From: Plotosus lineatus | Lineage: Eukaryota; Chordata; Actinopteri; Siluriformes; Plotosidae | Direction of reading: 5' to 3' | Length of the DNA stretch: 64,000 bases | Assembly: GCA_024760905.1 (NCBI GenBank) | Contig: CM045751.1 | Coordinates: forward strand, 6,151,001 to 6,215,000 | Shown: positions 1-10,684 of the stretch, one piece after another | Layout of the letters: every line of letters starts with the position of its first letter | Position numbering within the stretch: the first letter of the stretch is position 1 | The notes under the pieces: model-generated | The model's database searches: none | Seen by the model: only the letters and a program-made list of their open reading frames with translations | Told to the model about the DNA's origin: nothing | Program-made: the position numbers and the translations under genes

Positions 1-76
1 TGGAGGTCTTTTGAACCGCAACTCATCTGGACCTTCACCTGTTCGCCTTGGGTGACCCTGCCAGTAGCATAGAAAT
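1..76 (+). repeat. Fragment of the long GC-rich interspersed repeat also at 61.4-61.9 kb
   Basis: The phrases GGTCTTTTGAA, CTGGACCTTCACCT, GCCTTGGGTGACCCT and CCAGTAGCATA recur in the same order at about 61708-61780. This is a partial copy cut by the window edge. The family is a common fish interspersed repeat with the look of a non-LTR retrotransposon 3' region; I cannot assign a clade. Confidence 0.7.
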
Positions 77-380
77 GGATGAATGATTTTCACCTCAGCC
101 AATGTTTAGGTCGTCCTCCTCAAATCGGAAACAATGAATTGAAGTTTCTCTGATAAAGCAAAAGTGTAAAAAAAAAAAAAAAAAGAGAGAGAATATAACA
201 AATATACACAGAGAACGTGAATAATTACCTCTAATATCTCCAAGCTTAAGTCATTTGGCTTCTTATAGCCAGACCTCCCTGAAGCAGATGTAAAATTAGG
301 AATCTTTCTGAGCCGCAAGGGCCATTATTTCAAGGGGGGCGTTGTAATTGTTGATATTGGACTCTGCTCCTGTCGCAGCG
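77..380. other. Unassigned AT-rich stretch with a poly(A) run
   Basis: No repeat family or gene recognised. A run of about 17 A sits near 168-184. Short frames here have no recognisable domain. Confidence 0.5.
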
Positions 381-384
381 AAAT

Positions 385-620
385 ATTAAATCTTCTCATT
401 GGATTTCGTGCGTAATTATGTCGTAAAAGTAAACTGGCTGCGAGACGGCGTGCCCCGCCAGTCGAATTTGCTTTCATCAAGTACGGACTTGCTTAATTAC
501 AGAGCCGTCATTTCACTGCACGGCTACACTCAGCCGTTTGGCTCTCCGAGTCATCACTCTCTCGCCTTCACAGCTGATCACAAAGCAGCTGAGGCGGTTT
601 GACACTCGATCTCACACAGC
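385..620. other. Low-copy stretch, candidate conserved non-coding element
   Basis: This stretch is not similar to any repeat in the window and has balanced composition with homeobox-like cores (GCTTAATTACAG, CGTAATTATG). A 67-residue frame at 399-602 reads through it but shows no known motif. The conserved-element call is inference from appearance alone. Confidence 0.3.
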
Positions 621-960
621 ACACAGCAATGAACTTCAAGCTGATACTTCTCCAACGATTAGGTAGTGTACTCCGCGTCGGGTTACAGACACAACAAACA
701 CGGCCTCGAACCATGCCATGAGGAAGAACAGTTCTCATGAACAGGGACCAGCGGTGGACCATGAAGCACAAATCTTCGAGTTTGAACTGATTAATACATT
801 CGCATTGTACCTCAGTCACCTATTCGCATCTCTATAATAATTTATATAACATGAAGACAGTATAGTCTCCAAAATCAGCTCATCACTTCCTCTCACTATG
901 AAATGTGTTGCTTGTCGTATGTTTTATTTATAATAACCCTGTTAACACAATCACAGTGCA
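621..960. other. Unassigned single-copy stretch
   Basis: No gene, repeat or RNA recognised. The end grades into the CAGA-rich tract. Confidence 0.4.
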
Positions 961-961
961 A

Positions 962-1760
962 CCCTGGGGAGACATGGACAGACAGGTAGAGCAGTATATC
1001 GAAAGACAGACAGAAAAAGAGAACAGACTGTGATACAGACACATAGACAGACAGACAGACAGACACATATAAAGACAGTCAATAACACCAACGAGTACCT
1101 AAAAGACAAATGTAGATGAAGCTAAAAAAGACAGATATATATATAGAGAATAAATAAACAGATAATAAGATAAAAAAAGGAAAAGGAAAAGGAAAAAGGG
1201 AGATATTTCAAGAAACAATCAGTGAGACAGAGTTGTACATAAAAAAACAGACAGGTAAAGAGACAGATGCATAGCATAAACAGACAAAAAGCAGAGAGAC
1301 AAATAAAGTACTGGACAATACATGAAAAGACAGAAAAATATTGGACACAGACAGACAGAGACACAGTAAGGTAGTCAGATAATGAACATGAAAGGATAGC
1401 GAGACAAGCAGAAAGACAAATGCTGGATTTAACGATAAAGATACACAGATACTGTACATAAAAACACAGCCAGATAAATATTGAACACAGACAGCCGGCC
1501 AGACAGACAGCCAGACAGACAGAGAAACAGGCAGGTAGATGATGTGCATAAAAAGATAGTCAGAAAAACAATACTGGAGATAGACAATGTACACAAAAAG
1601 ACAGACAGTAAAGCATACAGACATTATTTAGAAACAGACACACAGACACCGTACAGAGACAGACAGATGGACAGACAGACACTGGACATTAGCAGACAGA
1701 CATATAGATATTGATAGAGCCAGAGAGAAAGACAATCAGATACGTAGACAGAGATAGGGG
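962..1760. repeat. Degenerate CAGA/CAGACA-rich tract
   Basis: About 800 bases dominated by reiterated GACAGACAGA with interruptions. It is strongly purine-plus-C biased, which is why both strands show long frames without stops that are rich in C, S, L or R, Q, D. It looks like a decayed minisatellite rather than coding sequence. Confidence 0.85.
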
Positions 1761-1777
1761 GGAAACTGACAAGGATA

Positions 1778-1780
<3 letters not shown>

Positions 1781-1812
<32 letters not shown>

Positions 1813-1834
1813 TCAGAGAGAGAGAGAGAGAGAA
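1781..1834. repeat. Compound (TG)n(AG)n microsatellite
   Basis: An uninterrupted TG run is followed at once by an AG run. Confidence 0.95.
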
Positions 1835-1839
1835 TGAGC

Positions 1840-2055
1840 AAGAGTGGTGTCCTTATTAGCAGATAACTAGCTCTGCTGGCTCGTATATCTGCACGTTTAT
1901 GGAGAGCGTCGTCTCGAGAAGTGTTTGCTCAGCACTGAGCTTGTTACAGTGATAAGTGAAGACAGAGCTCCTCTCCCTCAAACGCTCCATCAGGATGACA
2001 CACACTCCTGGCAGCGGTTTATGCACACCAACTCGCCAGAGCTCTGCACTGTGTG

Positions 2056-2089
<34 letters not shown>

Positions 2090-2562
2090 AGGAAAAAAAA
2101 AGAATCTTGAAACTTTATCACTCAACGCAGAGGAGTTAAAGTCCATACACATTATCTGTTTCATCAATTCGTTCTCTTCGAATCACGTTCAAGCAACGTC
2201 AATGTCATGACTGCACAATGCACAAGTTTTACTCGCGACCTGTGTTTCACAGAGTGGGAAAAGAGTCTCAGCACAATGTCTCATCATCGTGGAGATGGAG
2301 TTGGGGGTGGGGGGCAGGGGGAGGAGAGCTAATTCACAGAGGGAAAGAATATCTGACAGCTTTGACCTTGTGGGGACATTTAGATGGCGTTCGTGTTTGT
2401 TTTCTAAAACCGTAGGCAACGACTGTTTAATGTGCTTTTATTAACTGAGTTTAAGTGTAGATTTTGATTTATTTGTAGATATAGCATTATGTAGCTCTAT
2501 TGATCATTTTGTCAGTAGAAAGTCCTCATAAGTATAGTAATACAAACATGCGTGTACTATGC
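1840..2562. other. Single-copy stretch with a long poly(A)
   Basis: Contains an A-run of more than 25 near 2059-2086 and a G-rich patch near 2300-2330. No gene or named repeat recognised. The lysine- and phenylalanine-rich frames here come from the poly(A). Confidence 0.4.
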
Positions 2563-2792
2563 TTAACCCCTCAAGCGACCAAGCTATTTCGGCGACTAAT
2601 ATGACCGAGTGGGGGTCATTTGTGACCCCACTGACTTTATATAGGAATATTCCTATATAAATGATTGTTTTCGGGTTCTTCATATTTATTTCACGCTCTA
2701 ATATATTTGACCATCATCGTATGTAATAAGGTCTGGAATTTGGTATATTTCTACAAAAAAAAGCAGCAAAACCACACAATGATAGAACAATT

Positions 2793-3334
2793 CAGGGATC
2801 CCTCACTTTCCGCGGTTAATTGGGACCGAGATTCCCACGCGACCATCGAAATCCGCGAAGTAGGATCACCCCCCCACCCCCCCACTGATATATACGTACA
2901 TATATGTGTATATAATATCAATAAATACATATTCAATGCTATAAATGCTTATAACAACTAAGCTTTCAAAAATAGCATAAGATGTAAATAAAATATAAAT
3001 ACACACACGTACAAATGGTATTGCATGAGAAGACGACGACACACATACATACCCGCGTGCGCGCAGCTGCGTGTACACACACACAGATGCGCACCTCAAA
3101 ACAATGTAAGTAGTTTTGATGGGAGGTTTTCGATTGTTTTTTTGTTTGTTTCGGGTTTTTGCATAATTGGCCTTGTTTTTGTGGCATTGTGCTTAACTTT
3201 TTCCCCTATTTCCAATTCGAAGAATATTTATTTATTTATTAAAAAAAAAAACAAAAAAAAAAAAAAAAAAAAAAAAAAAAACACGATGCACTGAAGCTGC
3301 ATGAATTGAAGCACAAAGTAGCGAGGGATCCCCG
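2793..3334 (-). mobile_element. pogo/Tigger-type MITE, copy 1 (nested)
   Basis: It begins with CAGGGATCCCTCAC and ends with GCGAGGGATCCCCG followed by TA, matching the inverted ends shared by ten copies in this window. The interior has GGTTAATTGGGACC, AATCCGCGAAGTAGGATC, the reverse of CCAATTATGCAAAAA, and a poly(A). Short frames within it are chance. It lies wholly inside the piggyBac-like element. Confidence 0.85.
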
Positions 3335-3539
3335 TATTACATATATTTAGACAACCCTTGTCTGTTACATCTTGTGATATGCCACATTTTATTTCTTTGC
3401 ATCAAAAATGAAAAATCATACAAAGTAAAGTTACTTTGCATAAAATATGCATTACACTGTGGTAGGATAATTTAGATATGGTAATAGAAATAATAATTAT
3501 TTCTTATACCATTATTCTATATCGCTCCTGGATTTGACT

Positions 3540-3780
3540 GTATTGTTTTGTTCCTTTTATGTTTCATAAGCTGGTGTAAAACCCTAGTCTTGTGAACGAT
3601 CTATATGGACCTTGTAAGCTTGTGTTTTATGTTCCCTCTTTGTTTGTAATTTTGTGTTTTTTACTTAAACTGTATTTTGCACGTGATGCAGGGCCCCTTG
3701 GCAGAGCAGTTCCGAGTGAGCTGAAAGGGCTACCCTGCTAAAAGAAAACTGAATAAATAAATAAATAAATAAATAAATTA
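3540..3780 (+). repeat. Non-LTR retrotransposon 3' end with (AAAT)n tail
   Basis: The stretch GATGCAGGGCCCCTTGGCAG followed shortly by GGGCTACCCTGCT and an (AAAT)n tail resembles 3' ends of several fish LINE families. Only the untranslated end is present, with no coding part. The clade is not certain. Confidence 0.5.
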
Positions 3781-4059
3781 TATGGCTGAACTGTCTGAAA
3801 CACGTAACTGTCAGAATGAAGAACCATCAATACAATCTGAAGCTATAATGTCAAAAATCTGATAAATCTTCCTGGGGTCATAAGTTACCTGCACAAGTTT
3901 GGATTATACTCGCCACACAGATTGGCCGATCGACAACTAGATTGACAAATTCTTGGTAGGAAACTTTTTTCCGATTAAAATTAGAAAAATGGCGCCCGAA
4001 TATACATACCCGGGGTTATATATGACCCCCACTCGGTCACTTGAATGTTAATTCTTTGC

Positions 4060-4705
4060 TGCATTGCAGAGGTGAGATTGTGAGAAGGCTGTTGTTTGAT
4101 AAACGACGGTGATTTTTGTTAGAATTTTCGGTCTATTTTTTTTTTAAACATTTTGAGTTTCATTTCGAGTGAATTTCCTCGATGAGTTAACATGGAAGCT
4201 AAAGGATTTTTTCAGTGACTCATACGCAGAGTTGAAGCTTCTAGTTTGTTGCTGTTTCCTTGGTGGCTTTGTAGCAGAAGAATATGTCTCCGTCACGAAC
4301 AGTCAGATTTCAAAACTGCACCTTCTCCTGCACTCTCAGTCAGCATACAAGCATTGAAACCGCAGTGGTGCGTCAACATGGTCAACTTCAAGATCACTTC
4401 CTGTTATTCAACATTATCTAAAACTATCAACTAATCAACGGTAAATTTGACAAAGGAACACGAAATTCTAAAAATACAATTTAGGATCAAAATCAGATTA
4501 TATAAGTTTGGTCCCTCAACCCCGACATGAGATCAGTTTTAAGATTTCTAATTTTAAATATATTTTAGAAGCTAAAGTAAACGCGAATCAATTTAACAAT
4601 AACGCAAAAAAAAAAAAAAAAAAAAATGCGTTTGTTGCAAGAAATGAATACAAATTTATTTAAAAATTATTTTTATTTATGCAAGTCCATAAAAACACAT
4701 TAGAA
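4060..4705. other. Unassigned AT-rich stretch
   Basis: No repeat or gene recognised; a poly(A) lies near 4607-4626. Two short overlapping frames at 4169-4434 have no recognisable domain. Confidence 0.4.
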
Positions 4706-4709
4706 ATAT

Positions 4710-5068
4710 GAATTCATTGATTCATTCACCAATTTTCCAAACCACTTAATCCTATTAGTCTCACGGGGAGGATGGGGCCTGTCTCCCAGATGCGGAGGAC
4801 ACCCTGAACTGCTCACCAGACCGTTGCCGGCTACACACATACAACCATTCACTCTAACCCCCAGGTGCGATTTAGAACAGCCAATTCGCCAACTGTACAC
4901 GTCTTGGTACTGTGAGAGGAAACCAGAGTACCCAAAGGAAACCACAAAGTCACAGGGAGAACATGTAAAACCCCATACAGAAATGGCCTTGCCATCCCAG
5001 GACTCAAACCCAGGACCTTCTTCCTGTAAACCACAGGTGTGCTAACCACTACACAACCATGACAACTA
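4710..5068 (-). repeat. SINE family B, near full length
   Basis: Read on the minus strand it has a tRNA-like head (GGTTAGCACACC, CCTGGGTTTGAGTCC), the middle phrase CACAGTACCAAGACG and the tail ending ATTAGGATTAAGTGG followed by ATGAATG repeats. About 360 bases, diverged. Confidence 0.8.
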
Positions 5069-5257
5069 TGTGACAGAGATATAACAAGTGGCATAACGTG
5101 GGGTGTATGAGAAGATGCACTGTTCGCCCACTCCAGGACCATACCGTGGTATTGTTTTCCATTGGACACCACTGTAAGCACTTAAAATACTAAGCATCTC
5201 ATTTGGTAAAACAACAACAACAACAACAAAGGTAAAACAAAGAGCATGTACAAAATA
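5069..5257. other. Unassigned stretch with (AAC)n
   Basis: Contains a short (AAC)n run near 5210-5229. The rest is not assigned. Confidence 0.4.
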
Positions 5258-5392
5258 CATTCATTCATTCATTTTCCGAACTGCTTAAACCTAATTAGGG
5301 TCGCAGGGAGAGTGGTGCCCATCTCCGCCGACTCTGGGGGAGTGGCAGAGTACAATCTGGACAGCTCGCCAGGCCATTGGAGGGCCTGTACA
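5258..5392 (-). repeat. SINE tail fragment (AATTAGG type)
   Basis: It starts with TTCATTCATTCATTTTCCG and CCTAATTAGGGTCGC, the reverse of the A/B SINE tail. Only about 135 bases remain and the head is missing. Confidence 0.75.
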
Positions 5393-5837
5393 AAATATAC
5401 AGGGCGGTAAATCAGCCACATTCAACACCTAAACATTATACCAATTTGCCGCCAGTCAGTCGTTTCCGTCAGTGATGTAGGGCGTCAATCGGAAAAAGTC
5501 CAGAACCAGCAAGATGACAGGTGATTATAGGTATGTATCAGGAGGGACAGACATCAGCCAGTAAACTGGTTCCTCTTCTCTGCTTGTATACTGTATACTT
5601 GTATACTGGGTCAAAGATGATAGCCAAGTGAAACGGTCGTGTCGCGCTATCGCTGTAGCTGAACTGAACATGTGAATGCTATCGGACTGATTGTCACCTT
5701 TCCAACTCGCCGTGTGCTCGCTGCATGCGATGATTACATAAATTGCATCACTATTGATTATAGTATCATCATTGAATGGTCAGTCATTAATAACCTGCAC
5801 ATTTTCTCCGAAGGTTACCTCTTTGAGAACGTTGTTT
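5393..5837. other. Unassigned single-copy stretch
   Basis: No gene, RNA or repeat recognised. Confidence 0.4.
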
Positions 5838-6158
5838 AGTGATAAGGAGGCAGGGTTGGAGGTTCGAGTCCCATTCTCCACAAGGTTGTCACTGTCCCCC
5901 ACAGTGCAGCTAACTGGGTTATCAAAGGCCGGCCATGTCTCTCACTGTCTATGGTGAGAGGTTCATGTAAATAAACCATTACTGACTTACTGACTTTCGT
6001 AAAGAGGAGCTGCAAAGCCGTCAGTGTGTTTCCGCCCCTTGGTAAAGGGTTGTGTCAGGAAGGGCATCCGACGTAAAAACCTCTGCTAAATCAAACATGT
6101 GATGATTCGCTGTTGCGACCCCTGAGAAAACACAGGGGACAACCGAAAAGAAAAGCCG
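5838..6158 (+). repeat. SINE family A with RTE-type tail
   Basis: The B-box GGTTCGAGTCC is followed by the family A body (AACTGGGTTATCAAAGG, CTCTCACTGTCTATGG) and a tail with GGCATCCGACGTAAAAACC, GATGATTCGCTG and GCGACCCCTGA. This tail is of the DANA/Mermaid kind and matches the end of the RTE LINE at 44.5 kb. The tRNA-like head is truncated at its 5' side. Confidence 0.85.
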
Positions 6159-6162
6159 ACGA

Positions 6163-6375
6163 CTCTGGTTTCCTCCCACAGTCTAAAGACGTAGACTTTT
6201 TGCTAACAGGCTGTTCCAAATTGCCTTAGTGGTGAGTGTGAATGGTTCTGAATGTCTTAACTCTGTTCTGGACTGGTACCAGAACTTTTCAAAGGGTTTT
6301 CACGCGGTCGCCCAGAGGTGGCCGAGGTGACCCTGATGGCATCAGGAGGCTCAGCAAATGATGGAAAACAGTTAA
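6163..6375 (+). repeat. SINE family B, 3' fragment
   Basis: TTTCCTCCCACAGTCTAAAG, GCTGTTCCAAATTGCC and a degraded tail with CAGCAAATGATGG identify the 3' half of family B. Confidence 0.65.
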
Positions 6376-6467
6376 AAAAAAAAACGCCAGTAAGTGGACA
6401 TCACAGAGGAGCTGAACTGTTGGATCTGATGGTCTTGATTCTTTTCTCGAACAGCAAGGTTAATACT

Positions 6468-6645
6468 GGGGAGGCACACTGGCGCAGTGGTAAGCACATC
6501 TGCCACACACCAAGAAGGCCTGGTTTTGATTGACAGGCTTGATGCTTTCTATGTGGAGTTTGCAGGTTCTCTCCGTGCTTGCATGGGTTTCCTCTGGGGG
6601 CTCCAGCTTCCTCCCACAGTCCAAAAATATTCACAGTCAGATAAC
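6468..6645 (+). repeat. SINE family B, 5' part, split by later insertions
   Basis: The head GGCGCAGTGGTAAGCACATC and the middle TGGAGTTTGCAGGTTCTC then CCCACAGTCCAAAAATATTC stop at about 6645. The missing 3' half continues at 7395-7560 after a SINE A and a TTCCG element. Confidence 0.8.
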
Positions 6646-6647
6646 GT

Positions 6648-6998
6648 CGTCTTCTTTTCCTTTCGGCTTTTTCCCTTCTTTAGGGGTCGCCACAGCGAGT
6701 CATCGATTCTCATGTTTGATTTGGCACAGGCTTTTAAATCAGATGCCCTTCCTGACACAACCCTTTAGCAAGGGGTGGAAACACACTGACGGCTTTGCAG
6801 CCTACTCTTTCCGAAAGTCAGCAATGGTTCTTTTCCATGAACGTCTCACCACAGACAGTGAGAGACATGGCCAGCTTTTGGTAACCCAGTTAGCTGCACT
6901 GGGGGGGACAGTGACCAGCTTGCGGAGAGTGGGACTCGAACCCCTAACCTTAGGATCAGCGATCCAGCGCCCTTTACCACCAGGTCACCACTGTCCCA
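6648..6998 (-). repeat. SINE family A with RTE-type tail, inserted in SINE B
   Basis: Minus strand. It opens with the reverse of the RTE-type tail (CTTTTCCTTTCGGC, GGGGTCGCCACAGCGA), runs through the family A body and ends at the tRNA-like head (GGACTCGAACCCC is the inverted B-box). ATTCACAGT occurs at 6629-6637 and again at 6998-7006, a possible target duplication. Confidence 0.85.
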
Positions 6999-7005
6999 TT
7001 CACAG

Positions 7006-7394
7006 TAATACCCCCATTTCACTCGACTACGGCATGCATGGATTGTAGCGGAAAGGCGTGGAACACAGTCTATGGAAGAGCTTTGGCACTTTTACACGGA
7101 AAATTGGTGAAAATCCAACGGGAAAGTGGAAATTCTTACACTCTCGGAACTTTCACAGCATGTGCGGAACAGGTACGGCAAAGTACGCCAAAGTGACCCC
7201 ACGGAACACTCAAGGAATTTTTTTCCACGTTCACGGAATATTTTGGCCTGCCGGAAGCATACGGAAGTGGAGGAAGACTTGAGTTAGAACTACGGAATGA
7301 CACGGAAGATGAGGGAATAATTGCGGAACGTTTGCGGATGACAACATTTTTGCTTCCGTTAAGTCTGCCACGCTCCAGTGAAATGGGGGTATTA
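7006..7394 (-). mobile_element. TTCCG-rich TIR element, copy 1 (complete)
   Basis: Perfect 18-base inverted ends: TAATACCCCCATTTCACT at 7006-7023 and its exact reverse complement at 7377-7394. If the outer TA is the target duplication, this is a TA-targeting DNA element of about 385 bases. The interior is strand-biased, with CGGAA on the plus strand (TTCCG on minus) recurring every few dozen bases. No protein is encoded. Homologous copies lie at 15.5-16.0 kb and 29.9-30.3 kb. I do not recognise the family. Confidence 0.75.
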
Positions 7395-7560
7395 AAATAA
7401 CTGGCTGCTTTAAATCACCACTTTATCTGTGTGTGTGTGTTGGCCCTACAGTGGCACGGCTAGCTATTCTGACTTGCACCCTGCCTTTGCCCAGAGTCGG
7501 CTGAGATAAGTGCGAGCCTCCTCGTGACCCTAATTAGGATTAAACGACTTAGTATGTGGA
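7395..7560 (+). repeat. SINE family B, 3' part of the split copy
   Basis: GTGTGTTGGCCCTACAGTGG, GCCCAGAGTCGGCTGAGAT and CCCTAATTAGGATTAAACG give the 3' half of the SINE whose 5' half is at 6468-6645. Confidence 0.8.
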
Positions 7561-8420
7561 TATGATGAGAGTAACATGGCATCACATCCCCAATCAGTGT
7601 TTCTTTCCATATAACGGCAGTGATGCATTTTATTCTTTACTGATTTGTGTGGAAATTATTTTGGGAATCCGCACTAAAAGAGCGAGGGGGTGGGAGGTTT
7701 GGGGTTCGGGATGATGCCACTGTAAATAATTTGCATGAAGACAATCTAATGGATCATTCCGACATTGACGAGATTTGCATGCTCCTGTATTGAAGTGCTC
7801 GTGCATATATTTTAGAATCTCTGATGCTAAATTGTTAATCCTTCCAAGCAGACCGTCTTAACACCGACACCCTTTAAACGATCTGAAAGAGAAAAATAGT
7901 TCCTTTTGCATTCCCCTCTTCCTAAAAATCCAATTAATCACTTGTGTTTGTTGCCATGTCTTCTGGACCCGGGCAATTTCCTGACACTCGAGGTCTCTTT
8001 CCTGACATTCATTAGCCTGGTATTATGTAGCTTGATATTTTTCCTCCTGCGAAGCCCTCATTTGGGGCTGCAGTGTTTGGTCGTGGACCACCAGCTGGAG
8101 CCACTTATCCTCCCCCAGTTCAGATGTCCTGCGTCCAAGGGAATCGGCATCATTAGCCTGATTTAACGTGATCGCTTTGCACAGGTTGTTTGAATGATCC
8201 CATCATCGCGAATTAAGCTTCTCTATAGCGTACAGAGACTCTAGTTTACATAAACCCATGACAGTGTGCTGCTTGGCAGAAACTGGCTGAGCTGTTTAGG
8301 GCCTCAGCGCCCTTCAGGTAACGCCGAGCCGGCCAAGTGTGATCACTCAGGCAATTTGAATGATTTTCAGCGGGCGCCTGGAAAGCAGCATGGGGATAAA
8401 GACAAGCACGACCACAAGCG
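7561..8420. other. Low-copy stretch, candidate conserved non-coding DNA
   Basis: No similarity to other parts of the window. It holds several AT-core motifs in balanced sequence (AATCCAATTAATCAC, GTAAATAATTTGCATG, GCATCATTAGCCTGATT). The frame at 7906-8166 has no recognised domain. A regulatory role is inference from appearance only. Confidence 0.35.
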
Positions 8421-8422
8421 AT

Positions 8423-8426
<4 letters not shown>

Positions 8427-8453
<27 letters not shown>
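8427..8453. repeat. (CA)n microsatellite
   Basis: Uninterrupted CA run. Confidence 0.95.
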
Positions 8454-8454
<1 letters not shown>

Positions 8455-9060
8455 CAACCAAACACGGGCGCTGAAATTTACATGGTGCTCAGTAATACAT
8501 TAGTGAACATCACTTGGCAATCTGTTCATACCAGCTTAATTGGATTTTAATACCGCCTCTGATCTTGTTTTCTAATTAATGGCAGTGGCTGGCAACCAAG
8601 CAGAACTGTGCACTGAACTACACCTTTGATCCTGGCCATATGGAGCTCCTCCAAGCATGGCTGCGATGGAGAAATCCGTCACCTCAGCTCTGGGTGAAAA
8701 GGTGCAGAGGGGAGATGGTAGGGGGCGCGGATGGTGTCGGGGAAACGGTGGAACAGACCACAGTATCCCCGGTGCCATCCCTATTGATGAATTTCCCTCA
8801 CGATCGGTTGTGATCACAGATAAATAAAACATGAGCCAGTGAACTGATGCAAATAAGCCGTTGCATGCTTTAGGGAAATGTCAATTGCTTCTCCAATCTG
8901 TTTATTTCGCCGCTTTCCATGGCGTTTTTGATGAGCGCCTAATATAAAGTGTTCCGTTTTTCCGACCGGCAAGGTAAGAGCTGCGTTTCTGCTGCTGACT
9001 CTTCGTTCGGCAATTGAATGGTGTTTCATAAATGGTTATGAAACATAAATGATATACAAT
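8454..9060. other. Low-copy stretch, candidate conserved non-coding DNA
   Basis: Contains CCAGCTTAATTGGATTTTAA, GTTTTCTAATTAATGG and GTCAATTGCTTCTCC. No repeat or gene recognised. It continues the character of the preceding stretch. Confidence 0.3.

Positions 9061-9062
<2 letters not shown>

Positions 9063-9120
<58 letters not shown>
9063..9120. repeat. (TA)n microsatellite
   Basis: About 58 bases of alternating TA. Confidence 0.95.
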
Positions 9121-9123
<3 letters not shown>

Positions 9124-9850
9124 TTGTGTCGTGCTTCGTCCAATCTCGAGGATGTTCATTCTATTGGAGGGATATGAGGAATGCTCGGAGCGTACTTAGA
9201 TGTACTGAATGGCCTTCCAATGAACGCGCTATTGAAGTATATCTATGTGGCCTCATTCTCACCATACATGGCCCCATATGAAGGCTTGCTCTTGAAAAGG
9301 TGTTTGCCCTTCACAAGGTAATTAATTTAAATAAAATGTTCATTACCTTTAAGCTGAATGCACGATATCCATCCACTTTTTCTCTCTGTTCTTTAGTGTA
9401 AATGCTGACAGACAAGCTGATGACTGAAATCAATTATCTGGAGAGGAAAGTGGAGTGTGGATATTCAGAGTGGCTCCCCGTCTTATTTAAGAGTTCAAGT
9501 GCACATCACAGTTGTGTGGAATAAAAAGGTCTATATGCCCAAGTGCCTTCACATGTGTTCTTCTAAGTGTGAGCGTCAATGTTGTTTCGGCAAACTTCTT
9601 CTGCTTTGTGTCCTCCAAAAAGCAGGCAGCAGAATGTCAATGTCAAAACCTTCTCTTCAATTAAGAAGCAGTTAATGACTTTTTGAGAGCTGGCGCATCA
9701 TCACTCTATAGAACTCCTAAAAAAGTTTTGACCATGAACAATTTACATACAGTAAGTGGTGCGATAGAGAATGCTGTGCGATCGTTATTATCAAGTAATC
9801 GCTTTGATTTAAAGTAGCTGGTTTTATAAATACTGATTCTGTAATACGTC
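9121..9850. other. Low-copy stretch, part may be conserved
   Basis: The part 9270-9470 (AAGGTAATTAATTTAAATAA, GTTCATTACCTTTAAGCTG) looks like constrained non-coding DNA. The remainder is unassigned. No gene recognised. Confidence 0.3.
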
Positions 9851-9851
9851 C

Positions 9852-10206
9852 TCATTCATTCATTCATTCACTGACAGTGTTGTGCTCCTAGAATCACAAG
9901 GAGACCGAAACCTGTCTCATCCAACATTGGGCAAAACAGTTGTACCCTCTGAACAGCTTGTGAGACTATTGCAAAGCCAACACACACACACAAACCCATT
10001 TACAGTACATACCTCGGGACAATTTGGAACAGCCAGACAGCCTAATGTGCATGTCTTTGGACTGTAAGAGGAAACTTGGAGTGCCCGGAAGAACAGATGA
10101 GGAGAACATGCGAACTCCACACAGAAACGCCTGAACCTCGGAATCAAACCCAGGGCCTTCTTCAAGTGAGATGGACATGATAACCACGACACCATACAGT
10201 GCCGCC
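9852..10206 (-). repeat. SINE family B, near full length
   Basis: The ATTCATTCATTCATTCACTG start (tail), GGACAATTTGGAACAGCC in the middle and the inverted head AATCAAACCCAGGGCC show a diverged minus-strand copy. Confidence 0.75.
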
Positions 10207-10233
10207 CTTGATTTGATAATAGGGTTTATAATA

Positions 10234-10681
10234 CAAGGATACCTTACTTTCTGCAGTTCCCCCCCGTGACCACCAATTTGCGCGAAGTAACATCGACCCC
10301 CCTGACTGATGTATACGTACATGTATGTCTGTATAATATCAATAAATACATATTTCAACACTATAACTGCTGATAATAACAATTAAACATTCAAAAATAA
10401 TGTATAAGATGTAAATAAAATATAAATATACACATAGACGCGCGCGCGCGCACACAGATACACACCTCACATAAAAATGTAAGTAGTTTTGTTGGGAGGT
10501 TGTGGGTTGTTTTTGTTTGATTGGGGTTTTTTCCATAGTTGGCCATGTTTTTTGGCATTTTCCTTAACTTCTTCCCTAGTTCCCCTTAATTTCCTTTTTT
10601 TTTTTTTTTTTCGATGGATATTTTTGAAAAACCCGCGATGCACTGAAGCCACAGAAACTGAAGCATAGCGAAGGATCACCG
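10234..10681 (-). mobile_element. pogo/Tigger-type MITE, copy 2
   Basis: TA at 10232-10233 and at 10682-10683 flank ends CAAGGATACC and GAAGGATCACCG, diverged forms of the family ends. The interior GTATAATATCAATAAATACA and AAACCCGCGATGCACTGAAG match other copies. Confidence 0.8.
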
Positions 10682-10684
10682 TAT

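Larger units (their letters stand above)
2563..4051 (+). mobile_element. piggyBac-like non-autonomous DNA transposon
   Basis: The element is flanked by TTAA at 2563-2566 and 4048-4051, the target duplication of piggyBac elements. The ends are imperfect inverted repeats: left CCCCTCAAGCGACC, right (reverse complement) CATTCAAGTGACC. Just inside, a second inverted block GACCGAGTGGGGGTCAT occurs at about 2603 and again, inverted, at about 4021-4040. No transposase frame is left. Inside lie a pogo-type MITE and what looks like a LINE 3' end, so this is an old host for later insertions. Orientation is arbitrary. Family assignment rests on TTAA and the TIR layout only. Confidence 0.7.

Noticed and set aside
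1122..1714. Overlapping 77-138 residue frames on both strands
   Set aside because: They come from the CAGA-rich tract, where stops are rare on both strands. Composition is low-complexity and no domain is visible.
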